From CACKLF01 sp002725175 (GTDB lineage: Bacteria > Pseudomonadota > Alphaproteobacteria > Rhodobacterales > Rhodobacteraceae): a DNA stretch of 12,488 nucleotides. A program made the translations under genes and the position numbers. How positions within the stretch are numbered: the first letter of the stretch is position 1; every line of letters begins with the position of its first letter. The DNA is taken from NCBI GenBank assembly GCA_002725175.2, contig PBQX02000037.1:1-12488 (forward strand), given 5' to 3'. This document shows positions 1 through 6,901 of this stretch, one piece after another. The notes beneath the pieces are model-generated. The model made no database searches, was not told the DNA's origin, and saw only the letters and a program-made list of their open reading frames with translations.

Positions 1-27
1 ATATTAATTCTTCAATCTGATTTTTAG

Positions 28-104
28 TGGCGCACCGAGGAGGATTCGAACCCCCGACCCCCTGATTCGTAGTCAGGTACTCTATCCAGCTGAGCTATCG
101 GTGC
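28..104 (-). tRNA. tRNA-Arg (anticodon ACG), CCA encoded
   Basis: Read on the minus strand, the segment folds into a full cloverleaf. The acceptor arm GCACCGA pairs with TCGGTGC, followed by discriminator G and an encoded CCA (positions 28-30). The anticodon stem CTGAC/ATCAG holds loop TACGA with anticodon ACG, and the T arm carries GGTTCGAATCC. An ACG anticodon reads CGU, CGC and CGA once A34 is deaminated to inosine by TadA, as known for bacterial tRNA-Arg. Length 77 nt including CCA is normal. It appears to be a single-gene transcript because a promoter lies directly upstream. Confidence 0.97.
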
Positions 105-118
105 ACGATTGAAGGTAT

Positions 119-147
119 AATATACTTGAAGGGTTTAATGCAATCAA
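119..147 (-). promoter_or_regulatory. Probable sigma70-type promoter of tRNA-Arg
   Basis: On the minus strand a -35-like TTGATT (142-147) is separated by exactly 17 nt from a -10-like TATATT (119-124; 5 of 6 to TATAAT). The -10 ends 14 nt before the mature tRNA 5' end at 104, giving a short leader of about 8 nt, a usual layout for tRNA genes. In AT-rich DNA such matches can arise by chance, but position and spacing both fit. Confidence 0.5.
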
Positions 148-225
148 ATATATGTAGATTAGTATGGGAGACCTATGTAAACCTCCAAAAAAAATATGTA
201 CTTATTTTTCACAGGAATTTTTTCA

Positions 226-369
226 ATGAAATCACTAATAAAAACAGAATGTGGTATTAAGAAATATGAACAGCTTAGGAAAGAAACCAGCCCTATTAAA
301 AGACTTAGATTTTTTTGGTTTGTATTTTTTGCTGCCCTCAGGGATCTTCCAAAAAAGAGAAATACTTAG
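226..369 (+). CDS. Possible small basic protein, 47 aa, unknown function
   Basis: An ATG at 226 opens a 47-codon frame ending in TAG at 367-369. An AGGA (213-216) lies 9 nt before the ATG, a good Shine-Dalgarno distance. The predicted peptide is lysine/arginine-rich over residues 1-28, has an aromatic hydrophobic stretch at about 29-38 (FFWFVFFAAL), then a basic tail ending PKKRNT. This could be a membrane-binding helix, but it is too short for a confident transmembrane call. I do not recognise the family. It ends one base before the stop of the convergent VTT gene (371). Only start, SD and composition support it; it may be a chance ORF. Confidence 0.3.
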   Translation: MKSLIKTECGIKKYEQLRKETSPIKRLRFFWFVFFAALRDLPKKRNT

Positions 370-370
370 C

Positions 371-1063
371 CTATTTCCTATTTTTAATTAAAGGAAAAAG
401 AAAAAGAATAATTAAAATAGAGACCGGAATGAAAAACTCCGGGTGTGAAATCACTGACAAATCTGGTGTCCCACCATTAAAAGAAGAATCTATTGAAGAA
501 CCTATATAAGAATATAAAATAGTTGCTGGCATGATTCCAAAAAATGTAGTTATCACATAGACGGTTAATTTAACTCTGAGTAAAGCTGGAACTATATTAG
601 CCAACCAAAAAGGAATAACTGGAATCAACCTGATCAAGAAAAGGTACGTCCATATATTCTTTTTTACACCAGCTCTCATATCTGCCAAAATTTTATTATC
701 TATTGCTTCGATATCTAAATAATGACCAAAACCTAATTTTACGATTAGAAATAATAAACTCGCCCCACACGTTGCTGAGACCCCAGAAAGCAAACTACCT
801 AAAAGGCCACCAAACAAAAATCCGCCAGACACAGTTAAAACTGTTGCAAATGGAACAGAAAAGGAGACAAAAGTAACGTAAGTAATACAATATATCGCTG
901 ATGCAAAAAATATTCTTTTCTCAACCCAAAATGATAATACTTCTCTATTCTTGCCAAGGGAGTCAAATGACACTAGGTCATTGAAAAATATGTATATTCC
1001 AAAAAATGAACAAACCATAAAGAAAGCCAATAAGAATCTGATATTTAAAAGTCTAAAAAGCAC
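371..1063 (-). CDS. TVP38/TMEM64-DedA-like (VTT domain) inner-membrane protein
   Basis: A 230-residue, very hydrophobic integral membrane protein. The first membrane segment is at about residues 10-28. The VTT/SNARE-associated core spans about 60-190, with a reentrant-loop signature around 71-100 (PFATVLTVSGGFLFGG, then a G-rich helix) and a second around 144-190 (RLIPVIPFWLANIVPA and IMPATILYSYIGSS); a last segment is at about 211-226. The family is broadly linked to lipid scrambling or flipping and envelope homeostasis; the substrate here cannot be told from sequence. The start is GTG at 1063: an in-frame TAA lies two codons upstream and the next Met (residue 16) would remove half of the first helix. 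The only SD-like stretch (AAGGAAAG) is rather far, about 14 nt upstream, so initiation is not fully settled. It is transcribed divergently from rpmH, 112 nt away. Confidence 0.85.
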   Translation of the reverse strand: MLFRLLNIRFLLAFFMVCSFFGIYIFFNDLVSFDSLGKNREVLSFWVEKRIFFASAIYCITYVTFVSFSVPFATVLTVSGGFLFGGLLGSLLSGVSATCGASLLFLIVKLGFGHYLDIEAIDNKILADMRAGVKKNIWTYLFLIRLIPVIPFWLANIVPALLRVKLTVYVITTFFGIMPATILYSYIGSSIDSSFNGGTPDLSVISHPEFFIPVSILIILFLFPLIKNRK

Positions 1064-1111
1064 TTTTTATTAAGCTTTCCTTTCTGATTCCATTAAATTA
1101 ACCAGATATTA

Positions 1112-1140
1112 TTGACTTATGATATTTTCAACATTAGAAC
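1112..1140 (+). promoter_or_regulatory. Likely rpmH-operon promoter
   Basis: TTGACT (1112-1117; 5 of 6 to TTGACA) and TAGAAC (1135-1140; 4 of 6 to TATAAT) are 17 nt apart, placing the start of transcription near 1147, about 30 nt before the rpmH ATG. It is the best -35/-10 pair in the 112-nt divergent spacer and would drive the rpmH-rnpA-yidD cluster. Confidence 0.5.
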
Positions 1141-1142
1141 AA

Positions 1143-1167
1143 CCTGAACTTATATAAAAAATTCAGG
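1143..1167 (+). other. Inverted repeat overlapping the rpmH ribosome-binding site
   Basis: CCTGAA (1143-1148) and TTCAGG (1162-1167) are perfect 6-nt complements around a 13-nt A/T loop. The right arm covers most of the rpmH Shine-Dalgarno AGGA (1165-1168), which is 7 nt before the ATG at 1176. If transcription starts upstream of 1143 the hairpin could mask the SD. With the predicted start near 1147 only part of the left arm would be in the RNA, so a DNA-level or chance origin is also possible. Confidence 0.3.
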
Positions 1168-1175
1168 AATTAAGG

Positions 1176-1310
1176 ATGAAACGTACCTTTCAACCTAGCA
1201 ACTTAGTAAGAAAGCGTAGACATGGTTTTAGAAAAAGAATGTCTACGGCAAATGGCAGGAAGATAATTAATAGCAGGCGGGCTAAAGGTAGAAAATCACT
1301 TTCAGCCTAG
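1176..1310 (+). CDS. rpmH: 50S ribosomal protein L34
   Basis: A 44-residue, highly basic protein with the full L34 pattern: MKRTFQPSNLVRKRRHGFR at the start, MSTANGRKII in the middle and RRAKGRKSLSA at the end. L34 is a structural protein of the large ribosomal subunit that binds 23S rRNA. The length is exactly that of the family. The ATG at 1176 follows AGGA (1165-1168) with 7-nt spacing. It opens the conserved rpmH-rnpA-yidD cluster, with rnpA 59 nt downstream. Confidence 0.97.
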   Translation: MKRTFQPSNLVRKRRHGFRKRMSTANGRKIINSRRAKGRKSLSA

Positions 1311-1369
1311 CTTTATTTGTAATCCAAAATATGTTTTACCATTAAATATAAACTTTCCGTGGTTTTGTA

Positions 1370-1747
1370 ATGGAAACAAAAATAGATTCAAACTTATATA
1401 CAATTCGCAAGCGTTCTGATTTCATTCTAGCTAGTCGTGCAAAAAGGGCTTCTTCAAATGGCATTAACATACAAGCTAGACAAAGAAAAAATAATGAATG
1501 TGTAGACAAGAATGTAATCAGGGTCGGTATTACCTGTACAAAAAAAGTTGGAAATGCTGTGACGCGGAATAGGGCAAAAAGGCGTCTACGTGAATTATCT
1601 AGAGAAGTTATTCCTAGTCACGGAAATCCCGGGTGGGATTATGTTTTGATAGGAAAACCCATAGAAACTTGTGAAAGGTCTTTTAAACTTCTTTTACAAG
1701 ACTTAAAGGATGTTATAAGACGAGTGCATAACAAAAATTTAGTTTAA
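1370..1747 (+). CDS. rnpA: Ribonuclease P protein component
   Basis: A 125-residue basic protein, the C5/P-protein cofactor that helps the catalytic RNase P RNA bind pre-tRNA leaders and trim their 5' ends. The diagnostic RNR motif is at residues 59-75 (KVGNAVTRNRAKRRLRE), preceded by a central strand ending RVGITCTKK. The N-terminal part (TIRKRSDFILASRAKR, then QAR) is the alphaproteobacterial form of the leader-binding cleft. An in-frame TAA lies seven codons before the ATG at 1370, so this is the only sensible start, although no strong SD is visible (GTGG about 8 nt upstream). The spacer to yidD is 4 nt. Confidence 0.95.
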   Translation: METKIDSNLYTIRKRSDFILASRAKRASSNGINIQARQRKNNECVDKNVIRVGITCTKKVGNAVTRNRAKRRLRELSREVIPSHGNPGWDYVLIGKPIETCERSFKLLLQDLKDVIRRVHNKNLV

Positions 1748-1751
1748 TTTT

Positions 1752-1973
1752 ATGGGACCTCTAGCCTTTTTTCTTCATTTTCTAGTAAGAATNTACAAGC
1801 TCGTACTAAGTCCTNTATTNGGNAATAACTGCCGNTTCACACCTAGTTGNTCTTCATATGCCCTTGAGGCCCTAGAAAATTTTGGAGCTTTCAAAGGAAC
1901 TTGGTTAACTATGAAACGGATTATTAAATGTCATCCTTGGGGAGGCTCAGGACATGACCCCATCCCAAAATAA
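1752..1973 (+). CDS. yidD: Membrane protein insertion efficiency factor YidD
   Basis: A 73-residue protein with the YidD (DUF37) layout: a hydrophobic/amphipathic N-terminus (LAFFLHFLVR), a YKLVLSP segment, a C-x-FTPSC-like cysteine region at about 27-33 (partly obscured by ambiguous bases), a SSYALEAL helix, and the C-terminal KRIIKCHPWGGSGHDPIP block at about 55-72. YidD associates with the inner membrane and improves YidC/Sec-dependent insertion, which fits the nearby yidC. Five ambiguous bases fall in residues 14-33; the unresolved residue after the CGN codon must be Arg and the TGN codon is most likely Cys. The ATG follows the rnpA stop by 4 nt without a clear SD, suggesting coupled translation. 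Confidence 0.92.
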   Translation: MGPLAFFLHFLVRXYKLVLSPXXXNNCXFTPSXSSYALEALENFGAFKGTWLTMKRIIKCHPWGGSGHDPIPK

Positions 1974-1995
1974 TTGAAATTCATAGGACAAAGTG

Positions 1996-2808
1996 ATGCT
2001 TGATAATAATCCCATTCANCCGATNTTTAATGACGCCCCTAATACCTTGGAGTTTAGAAAACTGCGAAANCGTATCATAAGGAAAACAAAAGAGGCGNTA
2101 GACACCTTTTCTATGGTTGAAAGAGATTGTAAATGGCTAGTATGCTTATCTGGAGGAAAAGACAGTTACACCCTACTGGCTGCCCTTATAGAATTAAAAT
2201 GGCGAGGGGTTTTCCCCATGGAGATCTTGGTTTGNAATCTTGATCAAGGCCAGCCAAATTTTCCATCCAAGATATTNCCAAACTTTCTTAAGAAAAATAA
2301 TATCCCTCATATAATCGAGTATCAAGACACCTATTCNATAGTCAAAGACAAAATTCCCAATGGTAAAACTTTTTGTAGCCTCTGCTCAAGATTGCGACGA
2401 GGCAACCTCTATAGGATAGCCAGAGAAAATGGATGTGGAGCCATTGCACTAGGACATCATAAAGATGACATCTTAGAAACTTTTTTTATGAATCTTTTTC
2501 ATGGAGGAAAATTAGCCTCTATGCCTCCAAAATTACTTAACGATGAAAAAGACCTATATGTTTTTCGACCACTTTCTCTAATAGATGAGATAGATTGCTC
2601 AAACTTTTGCCAAGCTCTGAAATTTCCCATAATCCCTTGTGATTTATGCGGAAGTCAAGAAGGTCTTCAGAGANCCCAAGTTAAGGAACTCCTAAGCCAA
2701 TGGGAAAGAAAAAGTCCTGGACGTAAAAATGTACTACTAAAGGCAATGACAAATGTTAATCCAAGCCACCTACTAGATTCTGGATTATTTGACTTTGCCA
2801 ATATATAG
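1996..2808 (+). CDS. ttcA: tRNA 2-thiocytidine(32) synthetase TtcA
   Basis: A PP-loop ATPase of 270 residues that thiolates C32 in certain tRNAs using ATP and a [4Fe-4S] cluster. Numbered from the ATG, the PP-loop SGGKDS is at 52-57, the CSLC cysteine pair at 127 and 130, GHHKDD at 153-158, and the PCDLCGSQ cysteine motif at about 214-221, together supplying the known cluster ligands. ATG at 1996 is preferred: AGGA (1985-1988) is 7 nt away, whereas the GTG immediately before it (1993) would be only 4 nt away. It lies 22 nt after yidD. Several ambiguous bases occur, none in a motif, and the frame stays open throughout. Confidence 0.95.
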   Translation: MLDNNPIXPXFNDAPNTLEFRKLRXRIIRKTKEAXDTFSMVERDCKWLVCLSGGKDSYTLLAALIELKWRGVFPMEILVXNLDQGQPNFPSKIXPNFLKKNNIPHIIEYQDTYXIVKDKIPNGKTFCSLCSRLRRGNLYRIARENGCGAIALGHHKDDILETFFMNLFHGGKLASMPPKLLNDEKDLYVFRPLSLIDEIDCSNFCQALKFPIIPCDLCGSQEGLQRXQVKELLSQWERKSPGRKNVLLKAMTNVNPSHLLDSGLFDFANI

Positions 2809-2902
2809 AAAACAGTCTATTAAAGATCGAGAGAGTTATNATTTTGCAGAAAATATATGAAAATTNTGATTTGATTTCTAAGAATTATCTACGGAGAAAA
2901 TA

Positions 2903-4657
2903 ATGGATGCACAAAATACAAAGAATCTGATACTAGCCATGGTGCTAAGCTTTTTGGTTCTTTTTGGGTGGACNCTTTTGTTTCCTCCCCCAGAAATTAT
3001 TGATCAGCCCGGGATAACNGANAATGANCCTTTAGATAGTTTGGAGGAGTCTGATCAGGATAAATTGATACCTTCAGTGTCAGAAANTNNTGTANNGACA
3101 GTNACCGCNAGTAGNGTGGGTATTAATACNAAAAGGNTATCAGGTTCTATTTGGTTAAAAGGAGGCAGAATAGANGACCTCCAATTAAATGATTACAAAA
3201 CATCTCTAATNGATGAAGCATTAGAAGTAAAACTCCTNCAAAAAGATTACCTCATTCACTATGGCTGGCAGGATAGCTCNAAAATCACGGAAAAATTAGA
3301 CCTACCTGGGCCAAATACAATTTGGAAATTAGTATCCGGAACGGAACTAACTGAGCGCACACCAATTAAGCTTAAGTGGGATAATGGGAAAGGNCTTGCC
3401 TTTGAACGAGNAATCGAAATCGACAAAAACTATATGTTTAAAATAACCCAAACTGTGATTAATTCCTCCAATAATTCTTACNAACTTCAACCTTATGGCG
3501 TCATCCAAAGGAATGGCAGACCTGATACTATAGGCTTTTTTATCCTTCANGAGGGTGCAGTTGAGATGAGCGATAAGACCTTAAATGAAATAACATATAA
3601 AAAAATGACTAAGGAAGGAATTCTTAGTTCTAATAAAACCGAGTGGTCTGGCTTTACGGACAAATATTGGATGACAACTTTAATAGCAGAACCAGGTAAA
3701 TTTTTTAATTCTAAGAAAGAGTTTAATTCAGACCAAAATAGGTACCTCATTGAAATGAAACTTGGAACACAGGAAATTAATCCNAATTCCAGAGAGTCAA
3801 TCACCACCTTTTTATTTGCAGGAGCAAAAGAAGTTTCAACTATAAAATCTTATGAAAAAAATCTTGAGATTTACAATTTCATNGATTCTGTTGATTGGGG
3901 CTGGTTCTTTTTCCTAACGAAACCAATTTTTAGCCTTTTAGAGATATTTAACAGCTATATAGGAAATATGGGGTGGTCAATCATACTATTAACCCTATTT
4001 ATGAAAACTTTACTTTTACCCTTAGCGTATAAGTCTTTTGTTTCAATGTCTAAGCTTAAGAAACTCCAACCTGAAATGGAGAAAATAAAGGAGAGAGCAG
4101 GTGATGATAGGGTAAANCTACAACAAGAGATGATGAACCTNTACAAAACTCAAAAGGTTAATCCAGCTGCTGGCTGCTTGCCAATCCTACTACAAATACC
4201 AATATTNTTCTCACTCTACAAAGTTCTTTTCGTTACAATTGAAATGAGACACGCTCCTTTTATTGGCTGGATTAAAGACCTTTCAGCTCCAGATCCAACA
4301 TCATTTCTAAACCTTTTTGGTCTTTTACCTTATTCAACGCCAGGTCCTGAAAGCATTTTTGGCATTATTTCAATAGGAGTATTCCCTATTTTAATGGGAG
4401 TTACGATGTGGATGCAGCAGAAACTTAATCCCACGCCTACTGATAAAACTCAAGCTATGATCTTTGCGTGGATGCCGTGGATATTCATGTTCATGCTCGG
4501 TCAATTTTCTTCTGGACTTGTAATTTATTGGGTAGCTAATAATACCATTCAGTTCATTCAACAATATCTTATCATGACCTCCCAAGGAGTAAGGCCAGAT
4601 GTGTTTGGCAATATCCTAGCTTCTATAAGATCAATTAAANCGGATAAGGATAAATGA
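2903..4657 (+). CDS. yidC: Membrane protein insertase YidC
   Basis: A 584-residue inner-membrane insertase of the YidC/Oxa1/Alb3 family, Gram-negative type. TM1 is at about 8-27, followed by an acidic, ambiguous-base-rich linker (30-80) and the large periplasmic domain to about 330. The conserved insertase core follows: TM2 at about 355-376 with Lys368 at the place of the hydrophilic-groove arginine of E. coli, the cytoplasmic coiled hairpin at about 377-410 (SMSKLKKLQPEMEKIKE), the VNPAAGCLPILLQIPI block at 419-434, and further membrane helices to about 560. It inserts membrane proteins such as F0 and respiratory subunits, alone or with SecYEG. The ATG at 2903 has GGAG about 7 nt upstream. 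Its TGA overlaps the yihA start as ATGA. Confidence 0.97.
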   Translation: MDAQNTKNLILAMVLSFLVLFGWXLLFPPPEIIDQPGIXXNXPLDSLEESDQDKLIPSVSEXXVXTXTXSXVGINXKRXSGSIWLKGGRIXDLQLNDYKTSLXDEALEVKLXQKDYLIHYGWQDSXKITEKLDLPGPNTIWKLVSGTELTERTPIKLKWDNGKXLAFERXIEIDKNYMFKITQTVINSSNNSYXLQPYGVIQRNGRPDTIGFFILXEGAVEMSDKTLNEITYKKMTKEGILSSNKTEWSGFTDKYWMTTLIAEPGKFFNSKKEFNSDQNRYLIEMKLGTQEINXNSRESITTFLFAGAKEVSTIKSYEKNLEIYNFXDSVDWGWFFFLTKPIFSLLEIFNSYIGNMGWSIILLTLFMKTLLLPLAYKSFVSMSKLKKLQPEMEKIKERAGDDRVXLQQEMMNXYKTQKVNPAAGCLPILLQIPIXFSLYKVLFVTIEMRHAPFIGWIKDLSAPDPTSFLNLFGLLPYSTPGPESIFGIISIGVFPILMGVTMWMQQKLNPTPTDKTQAMIFAWMPWIFMFMLGQFSSGLVIYWVANNTIQFIQQYLIMTSQGVRPDVFGNILASIRSIKXDKDK

Positions 4658-5310
4658 CATTAGATTCTTCTTTCAAAGTTGCAACCATGGAAGGAAGAAA
4701 AAATCTTAAGGCCAAGAACTCATTGTTCTCTAGTCAAATTGATTTTGTGAAGGGGGTAGTTTCACTCGATGGCTTTCCTCCGGATGATAGGCCAGAAGTA
4801 TGTTTTGCTGGCCGATCAAATGTTGGAAAATCATCACTCCTAAATGCCATAACAAAAAGAAAATCTCTCGCGCGAACGTCTAATACACCTGGNAGAACCC
4901 AACAAATAAATTATTTTTCTGTGAGCAATAAGCTCTACATTGTCGATTTACCTGGCTACGGCTATGCAAAAGCCCCTTTACATGAAGTAAAAAAATGGCA
5001 AAAACTAGTCTTTTCATATATGTCTGGAAGACGAAACCTAAAAAGAATATTTCTTTTAATAGATATTAGACATGGCATAAAGAGCAATGATATTGAAATA
5101 ATGAACCTATTAGATGAAGCAGCAGTAAATTACCAAATTATATTTACCAAATGTGACAAAATAAAAGGCCAGATTTTAGAAAATTTGGTAATGGATTATG
5201 CAAAATCTCTTGATTCACAAATAGCAGTATATCCTGAAGTGATAATTTCGTCTGCTCAACAAAAAGAGGGAATTGAAATTATTAGATCTGAAATCGAAAA
5301 TTTCTGTTAA
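4654..5310 (+). CDS. yihA: Ribosome-biogenesis GTP-binding protein YihA/YsxC (EngB)
   Basis: A 218-residue small GTPase of the TrmE-Era-EngA-EngB class needed for late 50S subunit assembly. G1 is GRSNVGKSS at 53-61, G2 lies in the TSNTPGRTQQINYF-type segment at 75-88, G3 is DLPGYG at 98-103, G4 is TKCD at 165-168 (family usually TKAD/TKSD), and G5 is SSA at 199-201. Translation starts at the ATG overlapping the yidC stop (4 nt), implying coupling; an internal Met at residue 12 is an alternative but lacks this arrangement. The first 25 residues are a family-typical variable extension. One ambiguous base falls in a GGN codon (Gly80). Confidence 0.96.
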   Translation: MTLDSSFKVATMEGRKNLKAKNSLFSSQIDFVKGVVSLDGFPPDDRPEVCFAGRSNVGKSSLLNAITKRKSLARTSNTPXRTQQINYFSVSNKLYIVDLPGYGYAKAPLHEVKKWQKLVFSYMSGRRNLKRIFLLIDIRHGIKSNDIEIMNLLDEAAVNYQIIFTKCDKIKGQILENLVMDYAKSLDSQIAVYPEVIISSAQQKEGIEIIRSEIENFC

Positions 5311-5368
5311 ATATTATTCTTTTACTTTAAAGAAGATTTTGAACACTTAGAGAAGATTGGCAACGAAA

Positions 5369-6223
5369 ATGAATACGAAGGAAGGTTTTCTTAATACGGC
5401 AAAGACCTTAGCGGAGGCACTACCCTTTCTGCAAAGATACGACGGTGCAATAATAGTAATAAAGCTAGGNGGTCATGCCATGACAGACCTCACTGCAATG
5501 AAAAGTTTTGCAAGAGATATTGTTTTGATGAAACAGTGTAATGTTAACCCCATTATTATTCATGGTGGAGGGCCAATGATTAATGCCACTCTTGCTAAAC
5601 TGGATATTNCATCTTCATTTCATGAAGGTAAAAGGATTACCACGGAAGAAATAATGGAAGTGGTNGAAATGGTATTATCAGGAAAAGTAAATAAATCAAT
5701 TGTATCTGCTTTAAATGACCAAGGAGGAAAAGCTGTGGGTCTTTCTGGAAAGGACTCCAGCCTTATTTACTGTGAACAAGANACCCCTGANCTGGGCTGT
5801 GTTGGAAAAATAATGGAAATAAACCCAGAGGTTTTAAACTCCTTTATTGATAGCGATTTTATACCCGTTGTAGCTCCTATAGGCTACGGAAATAACTCAA
5901 AAACCTATAACATTAATGGTGATACTGTTGCCGGNGCATTAGCTTCAAGTTTAAATGCCGATCGACTGCTTCTTCTGACAGACGTTGAGGGTGTAAAAAG
6001 TAGTGAGGGAAAACTCATTCCTCAGCTCGATTCAATACAAGCACGAAAATTAATAAAAGACGGTGTAATTTCCGAGGGTATGATACCTAAGGTAAATACT
6101 TCTCTAGACGCTATAGAAAACNGTGTTAGAGCNGCAGTAATTATTGATGGGCGAGTGGAACATTCATGCCTACTGGAATTATTCACATCTCATGGTGCTG
6201 GCACTCTCTTTAGAAATAATTAA
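5369..6223 (+). CDS. argB: Acetylglutamate kinase
   Basis: A 284-residue amino-acid kinase that phosphorylates N-acetyl-L-glutamate with ATP, the second step of arginine synthesis. From ATG 5369: KLGGHAM at 32-38, HGGGPMIN at 65-72, NINGDT at 181-186, GMIPK at 237-241 and the C-terminal LLELFTSHGAGTLF. About 25 residues precede the kinase core and look like the N-terminal helix (TAKTLAEALPFLQRY) found in hexameric, arginine-inhibited enzymes, so feedback control is likely by family knowledge. Start is uncertain: a TTG at 5357 would add four residues (MATK), but both candidates lack a well-spaced SD, so ATG is preferred. It follows yihA by 58 nt. Confidence 0.95.
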   Translation: MNTKEGFLNTAKTLAEALPFLQRYDGAIIVIKLXGHAMTDLTAMKSFARDIVLMKQCNVNPIIIHGGGPMINATLAKLDIXSSFHEGKRITTEEIMEVXEMVLSGKVNKSIVSALNDQGGKAVGLSGKDSSLIYCEQXTPXLGCVGKIMEINPEVLNSFIDSDFIPVVAPIGYGNNSKTYNINGDTVAXALASSLNADRLLLLTDVEGVKSSEGKLIPQLDSIQARKLIKDGVISEGMIPKVNTSLDAIENXVRXAVIIDGRVEHSCLLELFTSHGAGTLFRNN

Positions 6224-6228
6224 TAAAT

Positions 6229-6900
6229 TTGACTAATTTAAANATTAANCAGACTGAAAAAATAAATNCCATCCATAACTTTTTGTCCANAAATGGNCTA
6301 GAGGTGGTCGGCTTATTCAAACCAAAAGAGAANATAAGCGAATTAGGAAATATAAAAACAATCCTTCTTATAGGTCCTAATGAACCAAATTTCTGGAATA
6401 TTTTTGTTAAGAGTGAAGAATACNATGATAAANCACCAGACCCTCTGGATCGTTGGTCTCGTAGATTACTGGAAGAAATAGGTATAAAGGAGAANGTTAT
6501 AACTTACTTTCCTTTTGATGAAAAAAATATTTGGCCATTTTACTCATGGGCTCTGGAATGCACAGAGATAAATGCATCTCCTGTCAAATTATTAGTTCAN
6601 AACGAAAAAGGCTTATTTTTATCTTTTAGAGGGGCAATAGGCTTGGAGTTTGAGATTAAAAATAAAAGAAAATCTGAAGGAGTATGTCAAAACTGCCAAA
6701 AACCGTGCTTAACAGCTTGTCCCGTTTCTGCATTAACAGCTAAAGGTTACAATGTAGAAAGCTGCAAGAAATACATGCATTCTAAAAAAGGGAATGAATG
6801 TAGANATGGTTGCCTAGTGAGAAAATCTTGTCCATTTGGATCAAGTTTTAGATTGCCAGAACAATCTGCATTTCATATGCGTAATTTTCTAAAATCTTGA
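6229..6900 (+). CDS. 4Fe-4S ferredoxin-like protein (QueG-related C-terminus)
   Basis: A 223-residue protein whose last third carries eight cysteines: C153, C156, C160, C164-P, then C179, C191, C195 and C201-P. The first set (C-x2-C-x3-C-x3-C-P) and the overall spacing recall the double [4Fe-4S] ferredoxin domain of epoxyqueuosine reductase, and proteins of this kind commonly follow argB in Rhodobacterales. The N-terminal part (about 40-140) has recurring family features such as LIGPNEPNFW, PDPLDRWSRR, YFPFD, WPFYSWAL and FRGAIGL; its substrate is unknown to me. Function is therefore only an electron-transfer or redox role by inference. The only upstream start after the in-frame stop is TTG at 6229, 5 nt after argB, without an SD, suggesting coupling. 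It ends one base from the convergent aapP stop. Confidence 0.8.
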   Translation: MTNLXIXQTEKINXIHNFLSXNXLEVVGLFKPKEXISELGNIKTILLIGPNEPNFWNIFVKSEEYXDKXPDPLDRWSRRLLEEIGIKEXVITYFPFDEKNIWPFYSWALECTEINASPVKLLVXNEKGLFLSFRGAIGLEFEIKNKRKSEGVCQNCQKPCLTACPVSALTAKGYNVESCKKYMHSKKGNECRXGCLVRKSCPFGSSFRLPEQSAFHMRNFLKS

Positions 6901-6901
6901 A

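Noticed and set aside
126..154. TTGAAG-N17-TATATG on the plus strand upstream of the 47-aa small ORF
   Set aside because: Each hexamer matches only 4 of 6 consensus bases and the stretch overlaps a better promoter for the tRNA on the other strand; expected by chance in AT-rich DNA.
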